Shown piece by piece: positions 43,096 through 53,050 of a stretch of 64,000 bases of DNA. The stretch is from Streptomyces sp. NBC_00259 (GTDB taxonomy: Bacteria; Actinomycetota; Actinomycetes; Streptomycetales; Streptomycetaceae), in NCBI RefSeq assembly GCF_036181745.1, contig NZ_CP108080.1, positions 1,550,001 to 1,614,000 of the forward strand, in the 5' to 3' direction. Below the pieces are notes generated by a model. It was not told the DNA's origin. It saw nothing but the letters and a program-made list of their open reading frames with translations, and made no database searches. The first letter of the stretch is position 1, and every line of letters begins with the position of its first letter. The position numbers and the translations under genes were made by a program.

Positions 43096-44805
43096 TCAGT
43101 GTGCCGTGCGTCCAGATCGGACCGGTCCCGCGGCCTCGGCGGGCCTGCGGCATGCCGGGACCGGCGCCTCCGCCGGCATCTTGGCCGGTGTGCCGGCCGG
43201 TGCGTCCGCCGACATCTGCGCCGGTGCGTCCGCCGACGTGTCCGCCGTCCTCGGGGGTTCCTGCGGCGCGGCGCACTCCATCACCTTCGGCAGCCGGAGC
43301 GCGGCCAGCGCTCCGAGCAGCAGCAGTCCCGCGCTGACGACGAGCGTCACATGCAGCCCGTGGACGAAGGCATGCCGGGCCGCGAGCCGCAGTGCCTCGC
43401 CGACGGGGCCGCCGAGCTGGTTCGCCACCTGATAGGCCTCGCCGAGGGAGTTGGTCGCGGCGTCCCGTGCGGCCGACGGGGCGCCGGCGGCCTCGCCGAG
43501 CCCGGGCGCGTACGCGGCGTTCATGACACTGCCGAGGAGCGCGATGCCCATGCCGGCACCCAGCTGGTACGAGGTCTCGCCGATGGCCGCGGCACCGCCC
43601 GCGTGCTCCGGGGGTGCCTCGCTGAGCATCGACTCGTACGCGCCGAAGAGCGTGGTCTGCAGGCCGAAACCGAGGAGCACGAAGGCGACGGTGAGGAGCA
43701 GCGGCCGGTCGTGCTGTCCCATCAGCGTCAGCAGCAGCACGGCGGCGGCGGTCAGGACGAAACCCCAGCCGACCATCCGGCGGGGACCGAGGCGGCGCAG
43801 GGTGAACGAGCCGGTGGCACCGGCCGCCATGGCGGCGAAGGTGAGGGGCAGCAGCCGCAGTCCGGTCTCCAGCGGGCTCAGCCCGAGGACGAGCTGGAGG
43901 TACTGGACGGCGATGAGTTCCAGGCCGACCAGCGCCAGCATCGCGAGCACGATGCAGCCGACCGAGGTGGAGAAGGTGGCCATGGCGAACATCCGGATGT
44001 CTATGAGCGGATGTTCGCGGCGTTTCTGGCGGCGTACGAAGAGGGTGATGAGCAGGGCTCCGGCGAGCAGCGGGCCGACCGTACGGGGGTCGAGGAGACC
44101 GTCGCCCGCGCCGAGCCGCTTCACGCCGAGGACGACGCCGAGCACACCGGCGGCGGCCATCAGCGCGCCCAGGACGTCCCAGGGTCCGTCGCCGTCACCC
44201 CGGGACTCGGGCAGCAGCCACCTACCCACCGGCAGGATCAGCAGCATCAGCGGGATGTTGATCAGGAAGACCGAGCCCCACCAGAAGTGCTGGACGAGGA
44301 AGCCGCCCAGGACCGGACCGGTGGCGGCGCCGACGGCCGCGACCGCGGTCCATATGCCGATGGCGGTGGCGCGCTCGCGCCGGTCCGGGAAGACGGCCCT
44401 GAGTATGGAGAGCGTCGCGGGCATGATCATCGCGCCGCCGACGCCGAGCAGGGCGCGGGCCGCGATGAGCACCTCGGGGGTGGTGGCGAGCGCGGCGACG
44501 GCCGAGGCGACGCCGAAGAGGGCGTAGCCGAGCAGCAGGATGCGCCGGCGGCCGACCCGGTCCCCGAGGGTGCCGAAGAGGATCAGCAGCGAGGCGCACA
44601 CCAGCGGATAGGCGTCGACGATCCAGAGGAGCTCGACCCCGGTGGGGCGCAGGTCCTCGGTGACGGCGGGCACGGCGACGTGCAGCACGGTCGCGTCCAG
44701 CGCGACCAGGAGCAGGCTGACGCACAGGACGAGCAGGACGACCCAGCGGTTGACACCGCCGCCGGCGGCACGCGGGCGTGCTCCGGCCGTGGTCGTCCCG
44801 AACAT
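43096..44805 (-). CDS. MFS drug:H+ antiporter, DHA2 (14-helix) family
   Basis: A 569-residue transporter from ATG 44805 (AGGAGG 7 bases upstream). LLVLCVSLLLVALDATVLHVAVPAV holds the DHA motif D1 (LDxTVxxVALP). GTLGDRVGRRRILLLG is MFS motif A. RALLGVGGAMIMPATLSILR and GPVLGGFLVQHFWWGSVFLI (motif C) follow. Fourteen membrane segments fit DHA2 members such as LfrA/SmvA/QacA. The 40-residue C-terminal tail is an Ala/Pro/Asp/Thr-rich repeat (SADAPAQMSADAPAGTPAK). The probable role is multidrug or metabolite export. No adjacent TetR gene is seen, but a palindrome lies upstream. Confidence 0.9.
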   Translation of the reverse strand: MFGTTTAGARPRAAGGGVNRWVVLLVLCVSLLLVALDATVLHVAVPAVTEDLRPTGVELLWIVDAYPLVCASLLILFGTLGDRVGRRRILLLGYALFGVASAVAALATTPEVLIAARALLGVGGAMIMPATLSILRAVFPDRRERATAIGIWTAVAAVGAATGPVLGGFLVQHFWWGSVFLINIPLMLLILPVGRWLLPESRGDGDGPWDVLGALMAAAGVLGVVLGVKRLGAGDGLLDPRTVGPLLAGALLITLFVRRQKRREHPLIDIRMFAMATFSTSVGCIVLAMLALVGLELIAVQYLQLVLGLSPLETGLRLLPLTFAAMAAGATGSFTLRRLGPRRMVGWGFVLTAAAVLLLTLMGQHDRPLLLTVAFVLLGFGLQTTLFGAYESMLSEAPPEHAGGAAAIGETSYQLGAGMGIALLGSVMNAAYAPGLGEAAGAPSAARDAATNSLGEAYQVANQLGGPVGEALRLAARHAFVHGLHVTLVVSAGLLLLGALAALRLPKVMECAAPQEPPRTADTSADAPAQMSADAPAGTPAKMPAEAPVPACRRPAEAAGPVRSGRTAH

Positions 44806-45226
44806 GTACGTACCTCCTGATGGGTCTCTCGCGTCGGTGGGCGGCCGGGGCGGGGCCCGTGGGCGGCCCGGCATCGACGGGCGAGTGATCAGCCAGCGTA
44901 CGCGAGTCCCGGCCGGGGGTGCGTGGCGCACCTCTCACCTCGTCGGCCGCCGGGGTGTGGCGTACGCCACGCCCGTGTGCCACGAGGGTGGTACCCGTCG
45001 TGCTCCGAACGGCCCCGGAATTCGGCACGGCAATCGCGTGAACGGATTTCTCCGCCTGCAAACACACTTACGGAGGCGACCGCGCGAGCAATAGGGCACA
45101 AGGTCACTTCGATTTACGCCCGGGGCCCGATGGAATGTGCGGCTGAGACATGGTCCACATCACATCGTCATCACGAAGGGCCGGGATCGGCCTGGGCGCA
45201 CACTCACTCGCTGTAACGTCGATTGG
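44806..45226. promoter_or_regulatory. Divergent region with palindrome GTGGCGTACGCCAC and a leaderless -10
   Basis: The 420 bp between the exporter and the PAP2 gene carry a perfect 14-bp palindrome at 44957-44970, about 150 bp before the exporter start, with GGGTGGTACCC just beyond. It could be an operator for the exporter. TAACGT at 45214-45219 is a -10 placed 7 bp before the PAP2 GTG. No convincing gene lies here. Confidence 0.45.
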
Positions 45227-46315
45227 GTGCGTACCGACATCTTTGCCCGTCTGGACCGGGAGCCGGAGCCGCCGAAGATAGAGATCCCGCGGATGAGCCG
45301 CACCCGTCTCGCCCTCTTCGGCGGGACCTTGGCGTTCTATCTCGCGATCGTCGTCGCCGTGCTCATCTCGTCCTGGCTGGTGATCATCGACTGGAAGGTC
45401 ATGCTCTTCCGGCCGTATCAGCAGTGGCCGGAACTGCACGCGTTTCTGGACTACTTCGTGGTGCTCGGCCAGCGCGGGCCCACGGCCGTGATGGTGGCGG
45501 CCTGGCTGGGCTGGCGCTCCTGGCGGCAGCACACCGTGCGCCCGCTGCTGGTGCTGGGGGCCTCGCTGCTGCTGCTGAACGCGACCGTCGGCGCGGTCAA
45601 GCTGGGCCTCGGTCGGCTCGGCCCCCACTACGCGACGCGGATCGGCTCGCCCGAGCTCTTCGCCGGCGGCGATATATTTCCTTCGGGCCACACCGCCAAC
45701 GCCGTCGTGACCTGGGGAATCCTCGCCTATCTGGCCACCACGCCGAGAGCGAGACGCTATCTGTCGGCGCTGTCGGCCGTGGTCGCCCTGGGCGTCGGGC
45801 TGACGACCGTCTACCTCGGTACGCACTGGCTGACCGATGTGCTGCTCGGCTGGGCCGCCGGGCTGCTGATCCTGCTCGCTCTGCCGTGGTGCGAGACGCT
45901 GATCGGACGCACCGAGACGATCATCCTCTCGCTGCGCGACCAGTTGCTCTCCCGCCGTCTGCCGATGCCGTCGCTGCCGGTCGCCTCCGGCGGGCCGCGG
46001 ACCGCCATATACCCGCAGCGGCTGCCGTCCGAGGACGGCGGGGAGCCCGTGCGCCATCCGGTGGGCGCGGCGGGCGCCGCGCGGCTGCCGGGCGGCGGGC
46101 GGAGCACCGTGAGCGGTACGGGAGCCCCCGCGGGCCAGGGAGCGGCGGGCACCGCGAGTGCCGCCGGGACGTCCGGCTCGACCGCGACCGCCCGGCTCAC
46201 CCAGACGCGCCCGCACACGGTGGCGCGCTCACAGCACGCGCCGCACGCCTCGCACACCCCGGCGCCGGCAGGAACCCGCCGTCCGCCGCGGTCGCGCCCG
46301 GTCGCGGGCGGCTGA
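45227..46315 (+). CDS. PAP2-family membrane phosphatase
   Basis: A 362-residue protein from GTG 45227. There is no ribosome site, but a -10 (TAACGT) lies 7 bp upstream, so it is probably leaderless. Six membrane segments follow a short cytoplasmic head. The acid phosphatase signature is KLGLGRLGPHYATRIGS, IFPSGHTANAVVTW (PSGH, catalytic His) and TTVYLGTHWLTDVLLGW (second His and Asp). Substrates of the family are phosphatidic acid, undecaprenyl pyrophosphate and related lipids. The last 115 residues form an Ala/Gly/Ser/Thr-rich cytoplasmic tail without recognisable domain. Confidence 0.9.
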   Translation: MRTDIFARLDREPEPPKIEIPRMSRTRLALFGGTLAFYLAIVVAVLISSWLVIIDWKVMLFRPYQQWPELHAFLDYFVVLGQRGPTAVMVAAWLGWRSWRQHTVRPLLVLGASLLLLNATVGAVKLGLGRLGPHYATRIGSPELFAGGDIFPSGHTANAVVTWGILAYLATTPRARRYLSALSAVVALGVGLTTVYLGTHWLTDVLLGWAAGLLILLALPWCETLIGRTETIILSLRDQLLSRRLPMPSLPVASGGPRTAIYPQRLPSEDGGEPVRHPVGAAGAARLPGGGRSTVSGTGAPAGQGAAGTASAAGTSGSTATARLTQTRPHTVARSQHAPHASHTPAPAGTRRPPRSRPVAGG

Positions 46316-46357
46316 CGGCCCTGGAACACCCGGGGACGGTACGCGCCGTGCCCTCCC

Positions 46358-46401
46358 CGTACGGAGAAGGCCCCGACCTCGGTCGGGGCCTTCTCCGTAC
46401 G
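46358..46401. terminator. Long perfect hairpin after the PAP2 gene
   Basis: The 21-bp arms at 46358-46378 and 46381-46401 (ending GGCCCCGACC / GGTCGGGGCC) are perfectly complementary with a 2-nt formal loop. It also lies 33 bp beyond the convergent I78 gene stop. Confidence 0.9.
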
Positions 46402-46434
46402 CCCGGACGCCTGCCGGGGTCCTGGCGGGCGGGC

Positions 46435-46650
46435 TCAGCCCTTCCAGCAGCGGACGACCGTGCCGTCGTCGACCTCGAAGTTCAGTCGGCCCGCCAGGAA
46501 CTCCATGGTGATGATCGAGCCGGGCGGAAGCGATCTGACGGTGGTCCAGCCCCGGCTGCGGGCGCGCCGCTCGGCCCCGTCGGCGTCGAGGCCGACATAG
46601 GGCTCGGTGGCGTCGTCGGGCTGTGCTGAGGGGGTCGGTATCGGTGCCAT
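46435..46650 (-). CDS. I78-family peptidase inhibitor
   Basis: A 71-residue protein from ATG 46650. The core TVRSLPPGSIITMEFLAGRL followed by NFEVDDGTVVRCWKG matches the Inhibitor_I78 pattern (hydrophobic strand, RxNfevd, terminal Cys). YVGLDADGAERRARSRGW precedes it. Members are small inhibitors of serine proteases. No signal peptide is apparent, so the target is probably internal, though the window encodes several secreted serine proteases. Assignment is from the C-terminal motif. Confidence 0.7.
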   Translation of the reverse strand: MAPIPTPSAQPDDATEPYVGLDADGAERRARSRGWTTVRSLPPGSIITMEFLAGRLNFEVDDGTVVRCWKG

Positions 46651-47066
46651 GTGATTCACCGTAGGCGGCAGCGGACGGTGACGGAAGGACCGTCGGCAAC
46701 TGCCGAAAAGCGGCATCGGTAGTGCGTGCGTGGAGTCACCGGCTTCCCTCGTACCTCACTGGTCACGCTTGTGTCACAGGTTCACGACATACGTTTGACC
46801 GGGATTCGATCACCCGTACGTGCAATCGGTGTTATTCGCACAGGAATTCCTCGGAATTCCCGGATCATCGCTGCACACCAGTGTTCCGGTACCTGGAATT
46901 TCCCCGCCCGCACCCCTTTCCCCGGCCGCCCGTGCACCGGGAATTCATCTTGCCTTATGCATCTCCTACTGACGGATGAATGGTTCGCTCACCCGTACGC
47001 GTATCGCACCATGTCCCCTTCCGTGTCCCCGCCGTCCCGGCGGAAACCCGTGGCTAGCATCGGGCC
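46651..47066. promoter_or_regulatory. AT-richer region with paired GGAATTCC palindromes and a leaderless ctaD promoter
   Basis: Two copies of GGAATTCC, 2 bp apart (46843-46850 and 46853-46860), sit in the least GC-rich stretch here. TAGCAT (47055-47060) ends 6 bp before the ctaD ATG and is a plausible -10 for a leaderless transcript. No gene is evident. Confidence 0.45.
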
Positions 47067-48776
47067 ATGGGCACGGACACCGTCGAAGCCGCCGCCTCAC
47101 CGGCGCCGGTGCGCCGACGGGGCCGGGTGGTCGTGGACTGGCTGACGACCACCGATCACAAGAAGATCGGCCATCTCTACCTGGTCACGTCGTTCGTCTT
47201 CTTCCTGGCGGCCGGGCTGATGGCGATGCTGATGCGTGCGGAGCTGGCCCGCCCCGGCCTGCAGCTGATGACGAATCAGGCGTTCAACCAGGCCTTCACG
47301 CTGCACGGCACGATCATGCTGCTGCTCTTCGCGACGCCCACCTTCGCCGGGTTCGCCAACGCGATCGTGCCGCTGCAGATCGGCGCGCCCGACGTGGCCT
47401 TCCCGCGGCTGAACATGTTCTCGTACTGGCTGTTCCTCTTCGGCGGGCTGATGGTGCTGGGCTCGCTGCTGGTGCCGACGGGGCCCGCCGCCTTCGGCTG
47501 GACCGCGTACGCCCCGCTCAACAGCCTGGACCGGTCACCGGGCGCCGGCATCGACCTGTGGATCATGGGGCTCGCGCTCTCCGGCTTCGGCACGATCCTC
47601 ACGTCGGTGAACTTCCTCGCGACGATCGTCGGGATGCGGGCGCCGGGCATGACCATGTTCCGGATGCCGATCTTCACGTGGAACATCCTGTTCACCACGG
47701 TCCTGGTGCTGGTGGCGTTCCCCGTGCTGGCGGCCGCGCTGCTGGTGCTGGAGTCCGACCGGCGGTTCGGCTCGGTGGTCTTCGAGGCCGGGAACGGCGG
47801 AGCCCTGCTGTGGCAGCACCTGTTCTGGTTCTTCGGCCATCCCGAGGTCTACATCATCGCGCTGCCGTTCTTCGGCATCATCACGGAGATCATCCCGGTC
47901 TTCTCCCGGAAGCCGATCTTCGGGTACGTCACGCTCGTCGGGGCCACGATGGCCATCACCGGGCTGTCGGTGGTGGTGTGGGCCCACCACATGTTCGTCA
48001 CCGGTGCCGTGCTGCTGCCCTTCTTCTCCCTGCTGTCGTTCCTGATCGCCGTGCCGACCGGGGTGAAGTTCTTCAACTGGACCGGCACGATGCTCAGGGG
48101 GTCGCTGTCCTTCGAGACCCCGATGCTGTGGGCGATCGGCTTCCTGGTGTCGTTCCTCCTCGGCGGGCTGACGGGCGTCATCCTCGCCTCGCCGCCGATG
48201 GACTTCCATGTGACCGACTCGTACTTCATCGTCGCCCACTTCCACTACACGGTCTTCGGCACGGTCGTCTTCGCGATGTTCGCCGGCTTCTACTTCTGGT
48301 GGCCGAAGCTCACCGGCAGGATGCTCGACGAACGCCTCGGGAAGATCCACTTCTGGACCCTGTTCATCGGCTTCCAGACGACCTTCCTGGTGCAGCACTG
48401 GCTGGGTGCCGAGGGCATGCCGCGGCGGTACGCGGACTACCTCGCGGCCGACGGCTTCACCACGCTCAACACGGTCTCGACGATCGGTGCCTTCCTGCTC
48501 GGCACCTCCACACTGCCGTTCCTCTACAACGTGTGGAAGACACAGAAGTACGGCGCGAAGGTGACGGTCGACGACCCGTGGGGGTACGGCCGGTCGCTGG
48601 AGTGGGCGACCTCCTGCCCGCCGCCCCGCCACAACTTCACCACCATCCCGCGGGTGCGCTCCGAGTCCCCCGCGTTCGACCTGCACCATCCCGACTTCGC
48701 GGGCCTCCCCACCCGGCCGGCCAGCCGCCCGGTCAGTCCCCCAGAGCCCGGGTCAGCCGGTCCCGGACCGTCCTGA
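47067..48776 (+). CDS. ctaD: Cytochrome c oxidase subunit I, stand-alone paralogue
   Basis: A 569-residue haem-copper oxidase subunit with 12 membrane segments. The ligands are all present: low-spin haem His in [12 protein letters not shown], CuB His and cross-linked Tyr in [13 protein letters not shown], CuB His-His in [10 protein letters not shown], and haem His residues in [12 protein letters not shown]. It is therefore an intact aa3-type catalytic subunit that would reduce O2 to water. No subunit II, III or haem A synthase gene adjoins it, so it must borrow partners from the main cta locus or be an alternative isoform. Its end overlaps the convergent WYL gene by 44 bp. Confidence 0.95.
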   Translation: MGTDTVEAAASPAPVRRRGRVVVDWLTTTDHKKIGHLYLVTSFVFFLAAGLMAMLMRAELARPGLQLMTNQAFNQAFTLHGTIMLLLFATPTFAGFANAIVPLQIGAPDVAFPRLNMFSYWLFLFGGLMVLGSLLVPTGPAAFGWTAYAPLNSLDRSPGAGIDLWIMGLALSGFGTILTSVNFLATIVGMRAPGMTMFRMPIFTWNILFTTVLVLVAFPVLAAALLVLESDRRFGSVVFEAGNGGALLWQHLFWFFGHPEVYIIALPFFGIITEIIPVFSRKPIFGYVTLVGATMAITGLSVVVWAHHMFVTGAVLLPFFSLLSFLIAVPTGVKFFNWTGTMLRGSLSFETPMLWAIGFLVSFLLGGLTGVILASPPMDFHVTDSYFIVAHFHYTVFGTVVFAMFAGFYFWWPKLTGRMLDERLGKIHFWTLFIGFQTTFLVQHWLGAEGMPRRYADYLAADGFTTLNTVSTIGAFLLGTSTLPFLYNVWKTQKYGAKVTVDDPWGYGRSLEWATSCPPPRHNFTTIPRVRSESPAFDLHHPDFAGLPTRPASRPVSPPEPGSAGPGPS

Positions 48777-49692
48777 CGTGGTCGGTGAGCTCCGCCGGCT
48801 CGACGACCTCGAAGTCGATGCCCAGGAGCACCACGTGAACGACCATCACGTCCAGGCTTCCGGCGCCCGTGCGCAGCAGACAGCTGTCCGGGCCCTCGGC
48901 CTCCAGGACACCCGCCGACGGTGACACCGCCCCGGCCGCGGTCCCGAGCGGTACGCGCAGCCTGATCACCGCCTTCGTCGAGTACGCCGCCGTCGAGACG
49001 CCCTTGGACACATAGGCGGCGAGATCCTCGGCGGGCGGGGTGCGCGGCCCGAAGCGCGGGCCGTGCGGCGGTTTCGGGGTGACCCGGTCGACCCGGAACG
49101 TCCGCCAGTCGGTGCGGTCCACGTCCCAGGCGACCAGGTACCAGCGGCGCTCGGTGCAGACGAGGCGATGCGGCTCCACGGTGCGGCGGCTCACCTCGCC
49201 GTTGTGGTCGCGGTACTCGAAGCGCAGCCGCTCGCTGTCGCGGCAGGCGTTGGCCAGCTCGGTCAGGACCGAGGGATCCACCTGGGCCTGCGGGGTGCGC
49301 AGCATCGGCACGGTGTAGGCGTTGAGTGCGCCGATCCGGCGGCGGAGCCGGTGCGGCAGCACCTGCTCCAGCTTGGCCAGGGCGCGTACGGAGGACTCGC
49401 CGATGCCCTCGATGCCGTTGCCGGCGGCGGTGCGCAGCCCGACGGCGACGGCGACGGCCTCGTCGTCGTCGAGCAGCAGCGGCGGCAGCTCGGCCCCCGC
49501 CCCGAGCTGGTATCCGCCGCCCGTGCCGGGGCTCGCGTTGACCGGATAGCCGAGTTCACGCAGCCGGTCGACATCCCGCCGTACGGTGCGCGCGGTGACG
49601 CCCAGCCGCTCGGCGAGATCGGCTCCGGACCATTCACGGTGCGCCTGCAGCAGGGAGAGCAGGCGCAGCAGTCGAGCGGAGGTGTCCAACAT
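48733..49692 (-). CDS. YafY-type transcriptional regulator (HTH_11 plus WYL)
   Basis: A 319-residue protein. Residues 1-60 are a DeoR-like winged helix ([40 protein letters not shown]). The WYL domain is at about 140-210 ([40 protein letters not shown]), with a WCX tail. WYL domains sense nucleic acid or nucleotide ligands in several bacteria. The target is unknown. It may govern ctaD, whose 3' end it overlaps, or itself. Confidence 0.9.
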   Translation of the reverse strand: MLDTSARLLRLLSLLQAHREWSGADLAERLGVTARTVRRDVDRLRELGYPVNASPGTGGGYQLGAGAELPPLLLDDDEAVAVAVGLRTAAGNGIEGIGESSVRALAKLEQVLPHRLRRRIGALNAYTVPMLRTPQAQVDPSVLTELANACRDSERLRFEYRDHNGEVSRRTVEPHRLVCTERRWYLVAWDVDRTDWRTFRVDRVTPKPPHGPRFGPRTPPAEDLAAYVSKGVSTAAYSTKAVIRLRVPLGTAAGAVSPSAGVLEAEGPDSCLLRTGAGSLDVMVVHVVLLGIDFEVVEPAELTDHVRTVRDRLTRALGD

Positions 49693-49747
49693 GACGGCGA
49701 GTCTGCCAGCCGTTGCGGACAGCTGCTGTCCGCGGAAGCGGGCTGGA

Positions 49748-50527
49748 TCAGGCCGTCGGAGTCATGCGCACGCAGAGGTCGTTGGCCGCCGTGTAGCAGG
49801 GCGCCGCCCGATAGCCCTCCGCCGTGTGGGCCGGGTAGACGTAGACGCCGCTCCTGTCCCACACGTCGTCGAGGACGCGGGAGATCCGTACCGCCTCCGC
49901 GCCCTTCGCGGGACGCAGCCACAGCGTCCACAACTGCTCCTTCCCGACGGGCTGTTCGGCGAGCACCTCGTAGGGGAGCGTGAAGGCGAAGCCGCCGCCC
50001 TCGGTGGTCACCGGCACCTGGTGGACGGTGCCGCCCAGCCGGGCCTCGGCCACGGCCCCTTCGCCGGGCACCGCGCCGTACAGCACGCCCTCGACCGTGC
50101 AGGCGCCCGGCTCGAAGCCGATGTCACCGGCCTCGGCGTGCGGTTCGCGCAACCAGCAGCGCACCGCGAGCCGCCCGTCCGCCGTCGGACAGGGCACCCG
50201 CACCGCGACCCGGCCGGCCTCCGGCACCCGGCCCAGCAGCGCCCGCAGGTCGCGGATGCCCGGCTCGATCGCGACGCCGTCGTCCGTGTACGCGTCCCAG
50301 TACCCCTCCGCCAGCTCGACCGTGCTGGGCAGCACGGCCCGCGAGTGCTCCCCGCCGGCCGGGGTGAGCGGCAGCCGTACGGTGTCCCCGGCGCCGGTGC
50401 CGCCGCGCCTGCGCAGCACGAACGCCGCGGCCGGCGCCGCGATCCCCGCCATGTCGAAGGTGATGCCGCCAGCGGAGTCGGCGATGCAGTCGGCACGCGG
50501 CGTCCGCCGCCCGGTGGGCGTGGTCAT
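49748..50527 (-). CDS. Conserved protein coupled to the glycosyltransferase
   Basis: A 259-residue soluble protein with no motif I can assign: ADSAGGITFDMAGIAAPAAA, LPSTVELAEGYWDAYTDDGV and RISRVLDDVWDRSGVYVYPA. The composition suggests all-beta domains. Its ATG overlaps the glycosyltransferase stop (ATGA), so it is co-translated and probably assists in the same surface-polysaccharide or wall glycan step. Similar genes are sometimes labelled transferase, without evidence that I can see here. Confidence 0.7.
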   Translation of the reverse strand: MTTPTGRRTPRADCIADSAGGITFDMAGIAAPAAAFVLRRRGGTGAGDTVRLPLTPAGGEHSRAVLPSTVELAEGYWDAYTDDGVAIEPGIRDLRALLGRVPEAGRVAVRVPCPTADGRLAVRCWLREPHAEAGDIGFEPGACTVEGVLYGAVPGEGAVAEARLGGTVHQVPVTTEGGGFAFTLPYEVLAEQPVGKEQLWTLWLRPAKGAEAVRISRVLDDVWDRSGVYVYPAHTAEGYRAAPCYTAANDLCVRMTPTA

Positions 50528-51807
50528 GCCGTCTTCCCCTTCCGGATCACTTCGGCTGCCTTGTACCGCACGGAGTAGGCGCCGTCGAGCACCGCGCCGC
50601 GCGAGCGGTGCATCGCGTCCCGCAGCGCGCCGCGGGAGCGGCAGCCCGTGCCCCGGGCGAGCAGTTCGGTGAAGAGTGCTTCGTGGCGTTCGGCGATCCG
50701 TGCCGGATCGAAGCGCTCGGACGCCTCCAGGGCAGCCGCTCCGGCGCGCCGCCGCTGCTCGTCGTCGTTGATCAGAGCGAGCAGCGCGTCGGCGACGGCG
50801 TCCTCGTCACCGACCGGCACCAGCCGTCCGTCGACGCCGTCCTGGATGATCTCGCGGGGGCCGTGCGGGCAGTCGGTGGAGACGACCGGGAGGCCGCAGC
50901 GCATCGCCTCGACGATCGTCATGCCGAAGGACTCGATGTTCGAGGTGACCGCGGCGAGCGAGCCCTTGACCCATTCCGGCTCCAGCGGATTGGCCGGTCC
51001 CATCAGGAAGACGTGGTTGTGCAGCCCGCGCTGTTCGATCAGCGCCAGCAGCGCGTTGCGTTCGTTGCCGGTCGCGTCGCCGCTGCCGTAGATCCGCAGC
51101 CGCCAGTCGGGACGGGCGGCGACGACCTTCGAGAAGGCCTTGACCAGCAGGTCGTACCGCTTGACCTTGGTGAGCCGGCCGGCCGCGACGACCCACTTGC
51201 TGTCGGCGTCGGCCGGGGCCACGGTCGGCGCGGGCACGCTGTTGGGCACGGCCACGATCCGTACGCCGGGCAGCTTCAGCCGTGTGCGGTAGGACTGGGC
51301 ATCGGCCTCGGTGACGGTGGTGACGGCGTCCAGCAGGGCGTACCGGTGGCCGATCTCGCGGCGCAGCCGGTAGCCGTGGCCGTCCAGGGTGAGGTGCTCC
51401 TGGCCGACCCGGACCGGGCCGCGGCGGGCCTGGCGGGCGATGTGGACGTTGAGCCCGGGGCGGGTGCCGACGACCACATCGGCCTCCAGGGACCTGAGGT
51501 GGGCGGCGATCCGGGCGTCGGTGAGGCGGTTGTACTGCTTCCAGCGGCCGTCGCCGCGCGGGAACACCTTCGCGGGCCGGGTGTAGTCGGGGGCGGTGCC
51601 GTCGTAGGTGGGGCTGCCGCTGCGCAGATCCAGCAGGTGACGCATGGTCACGCCCGCCGGCGCGCCCAGTGTCGGCTCCTCACGGTGCCGGAAGACCGAG
51701 ACGATCTCGACGTCGTGCCGTTCGGCCAGGGTGCGGGCGAGGTTGAACGTCGTGCGGATCGTCCCACCGATTCCGTACGCGTTGTGAAGCAGGAACGAGA
51801 TATGCAT
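50524..51807 (-). CDS. GT4-family glycosyltransferase
   Basis: About 427 residues starting MHISFLLHNAYGIGGTIRTT, the N-terminal nucleotide-binding-type loop of GT-B enzymes. The donor-binding half has KWVVAAGRLTKVKRYDLLVK, IYGSGDATGNERNALLALIE, and SFGMTIVEAMRCGLPVVSTD (the E-x7-E-like SFGMTIVEAM block of GT4 enzymes). Another ATG four codons upstream (51819) sits directly against AGGGGG. The acceptor is unknown. Proteins of this look in actinomycetes glycosylate wall teichoic or secondary polymers. It is translationally coupled to the next gene. Confidence 0.88.
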   Translation of the reverse strand: MHISFLLHNAYGIGGTIRTTFNLARTLAERHDVEIVSVFRHREEPTLGAPAGVTMRHLLDLRSGSPTYDGTAPDYTRPAKVFPRGDGRWKQYNRLTDARIAAHLRSLEADVVVGTRPGLNVHIARQARRGPVRVGQEHLTLDGHGYRLRREIGHRYALLDAVTTVTEADAQSYRTRLKLPGVRIVAVPNSVPAPTVAPADADSKWVVAAGRLTKVKRYDLLVKAFSKVVAARPDWRLRIYGSGDATGNERNALLALIEQRGLHNHVFLMGPANPLEPEWVKGSLAAVTSNIESFGMTIVEAMRCGLPVVSTDCPHGPREIIQDGVDGRLVPVGDEDAVADALLALINDDEQRRRAGAAALEASERFDPARIAERHEALFTELLARGTGCRSRGALRDAMHRSRGAVLDGAYSVRYKAAEVIRKGKTA

Positions 51808-52120
51808 GCGCGGGCGCATCCCCCTGGTATTTCATTGTGGTCAGCACGGGACCTTACTGGGCGTCCGGTGCAGGTTCGTGGTCCGGGGGACGCAAGGCGA
51901 GTTCTCCGGGTTCTCCGTCATGTCCCCACTCTGGGCGATGCGCCCCCTTCCGTCCTGTCGACGGGCCGTCGGCGCACGTGATTTGTCGATGTATCGCTGT
52001 GGCGATCTGTCGGCCACATCCCGCTTCCCGCGTGACTCTTGCCCTGACTCGCCCGTTGTGCTCTTTACGAGCCGGGAACCGCCCGGCGCACCACCCCGTA
52101 CCGAGTCCGAGGAGCCACCC
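51808..52120. other. Divergent intergenic region, nothing distinctive
   Basis: About 313 bp between the glycosyltransferase and the rightward gene. Promoters must lie here, but I see no clear -10/-35, palindrome or small gene. Confidence 0.4.
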
Positions 52121-52936
52121 GTGCCGCGCATGCTCGACGTCAGCGAGGACGTACGCGCCGAGATCGGCGACGAAGAAGCCGACCGGCTGCTCGCCGGCGA
52201 GAACGCCCCGGGCAGCTACGACTGCACTTCCTGCCGCACCCCGGGCGACTCCGAGCAGGAACGCACGAGCACCGTGCTGTTCGTCGGCGAGGAGACCGCC
52301 GTCCTCGCCTTCGCCCACGCGAGCTGTATCCCCTCCCAGGTCGTCCAGGTCGCCGAGGAGCAGCTGAAGGGCGCCGTCCGCTCCATCACCGGCGAGTCCC
52401 CGGCCGCCGCCCCGCCGCCGGCCGCCCACGCCGGCCCCTCGGCGTCGGTCCCGGCGCCCGAGCAGGCCGTGCTCGGTGTGACGAGCGGTCTGGTCCTCAT
52501 CGGGGACGAGCTGCATCCCGCGCTCGTCGTCGAGCCGACCGCCCCGATCGCCCGCCCCGGCACGACCGGTGACGGCGGCGACGACTTCCTGCCGCTGCTG
52601 ATCGAGCAGGGCTTCCTGCCGGTGTCCACGGTCGACCAGCTGCCCCCGTCCCTGAACGGCTGGTCGGTGCTGCTCGCCATGGGCCAGCTGCACGCCGTGC
52701 TCCAGCCGGGTACGGGCGGCGCCGGCCAGGTCGCCTGGTGGCAGGCCCATCAGCCGCTTCAGGTCACGGACGGCTGGCGCACCGCCGCGAACAGGTCGCA
52801 CCGGGTGCTGGTGTTCGCCGCCCCGGTCGGTTCCATCGGCCAGCAGCCGCGTGAGGACCTGCTGCGCGACGCCCTCGACAAGGCCGCGGCGAACGGACGC
52901 CTGGTGGCCGCGATGATGCCGCTCGCGGGCACCTGA
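52121..52936 (+). CDS. Conserved actinomycete protein of unknown function
   Basis: A 271-residue protein from GTG 52121 (GAGGAG 6 bases upstream). An N-terminal part has a CxxC pair (YDCTSCRTPGDSEQ) and LAFAHASCIPSQVVQ. An Ala/Pro linker follows. A C-terminal part reads VLLAMGQLHAVLQPGTGGAG and QPLQVTDGWRTAANRSHRVL. There are no membrane segments. The Cys pairs could bind zinc. I do not recognise a named family. It is divergent from the glycosyltransferase. Confidence 0.75.
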   Translation: MPRMLDVSEDVRAEIGDEEADRLLAGENAPGSYDCTSCRTPGDSEQERTSTVLFVGEETAVLAFAHASCIPSQVVQVAEEQLKGAVRSITGESPAAAPPPAAHAGPSASVPAPEQAVLGVTSGLVLIGDELHPALVVEPTAPIARPGTTGDGGDDFLPLLIEQGFLPVSTVDQLPPSLNGWSVLLAMGQLHAVLQPGTGGAGQVAWWQAHQPLQVTDGWRTAANRSHRVLVFAAPVGSIGQQPREDLLRDALDKAAANGRLVAAMMPLAGT

Positions 52937-53050
52937 CCCCCGGTCCCGCCGCGGCCGGAGCCCGGGTGGTGTGCGCCCCCGTACCCCTGCCGAACTGCGA
53001 TTTCCCGGGCGGGGCCGCATCCGACGGGCATCGGGGTCGTTGGCTCATAT

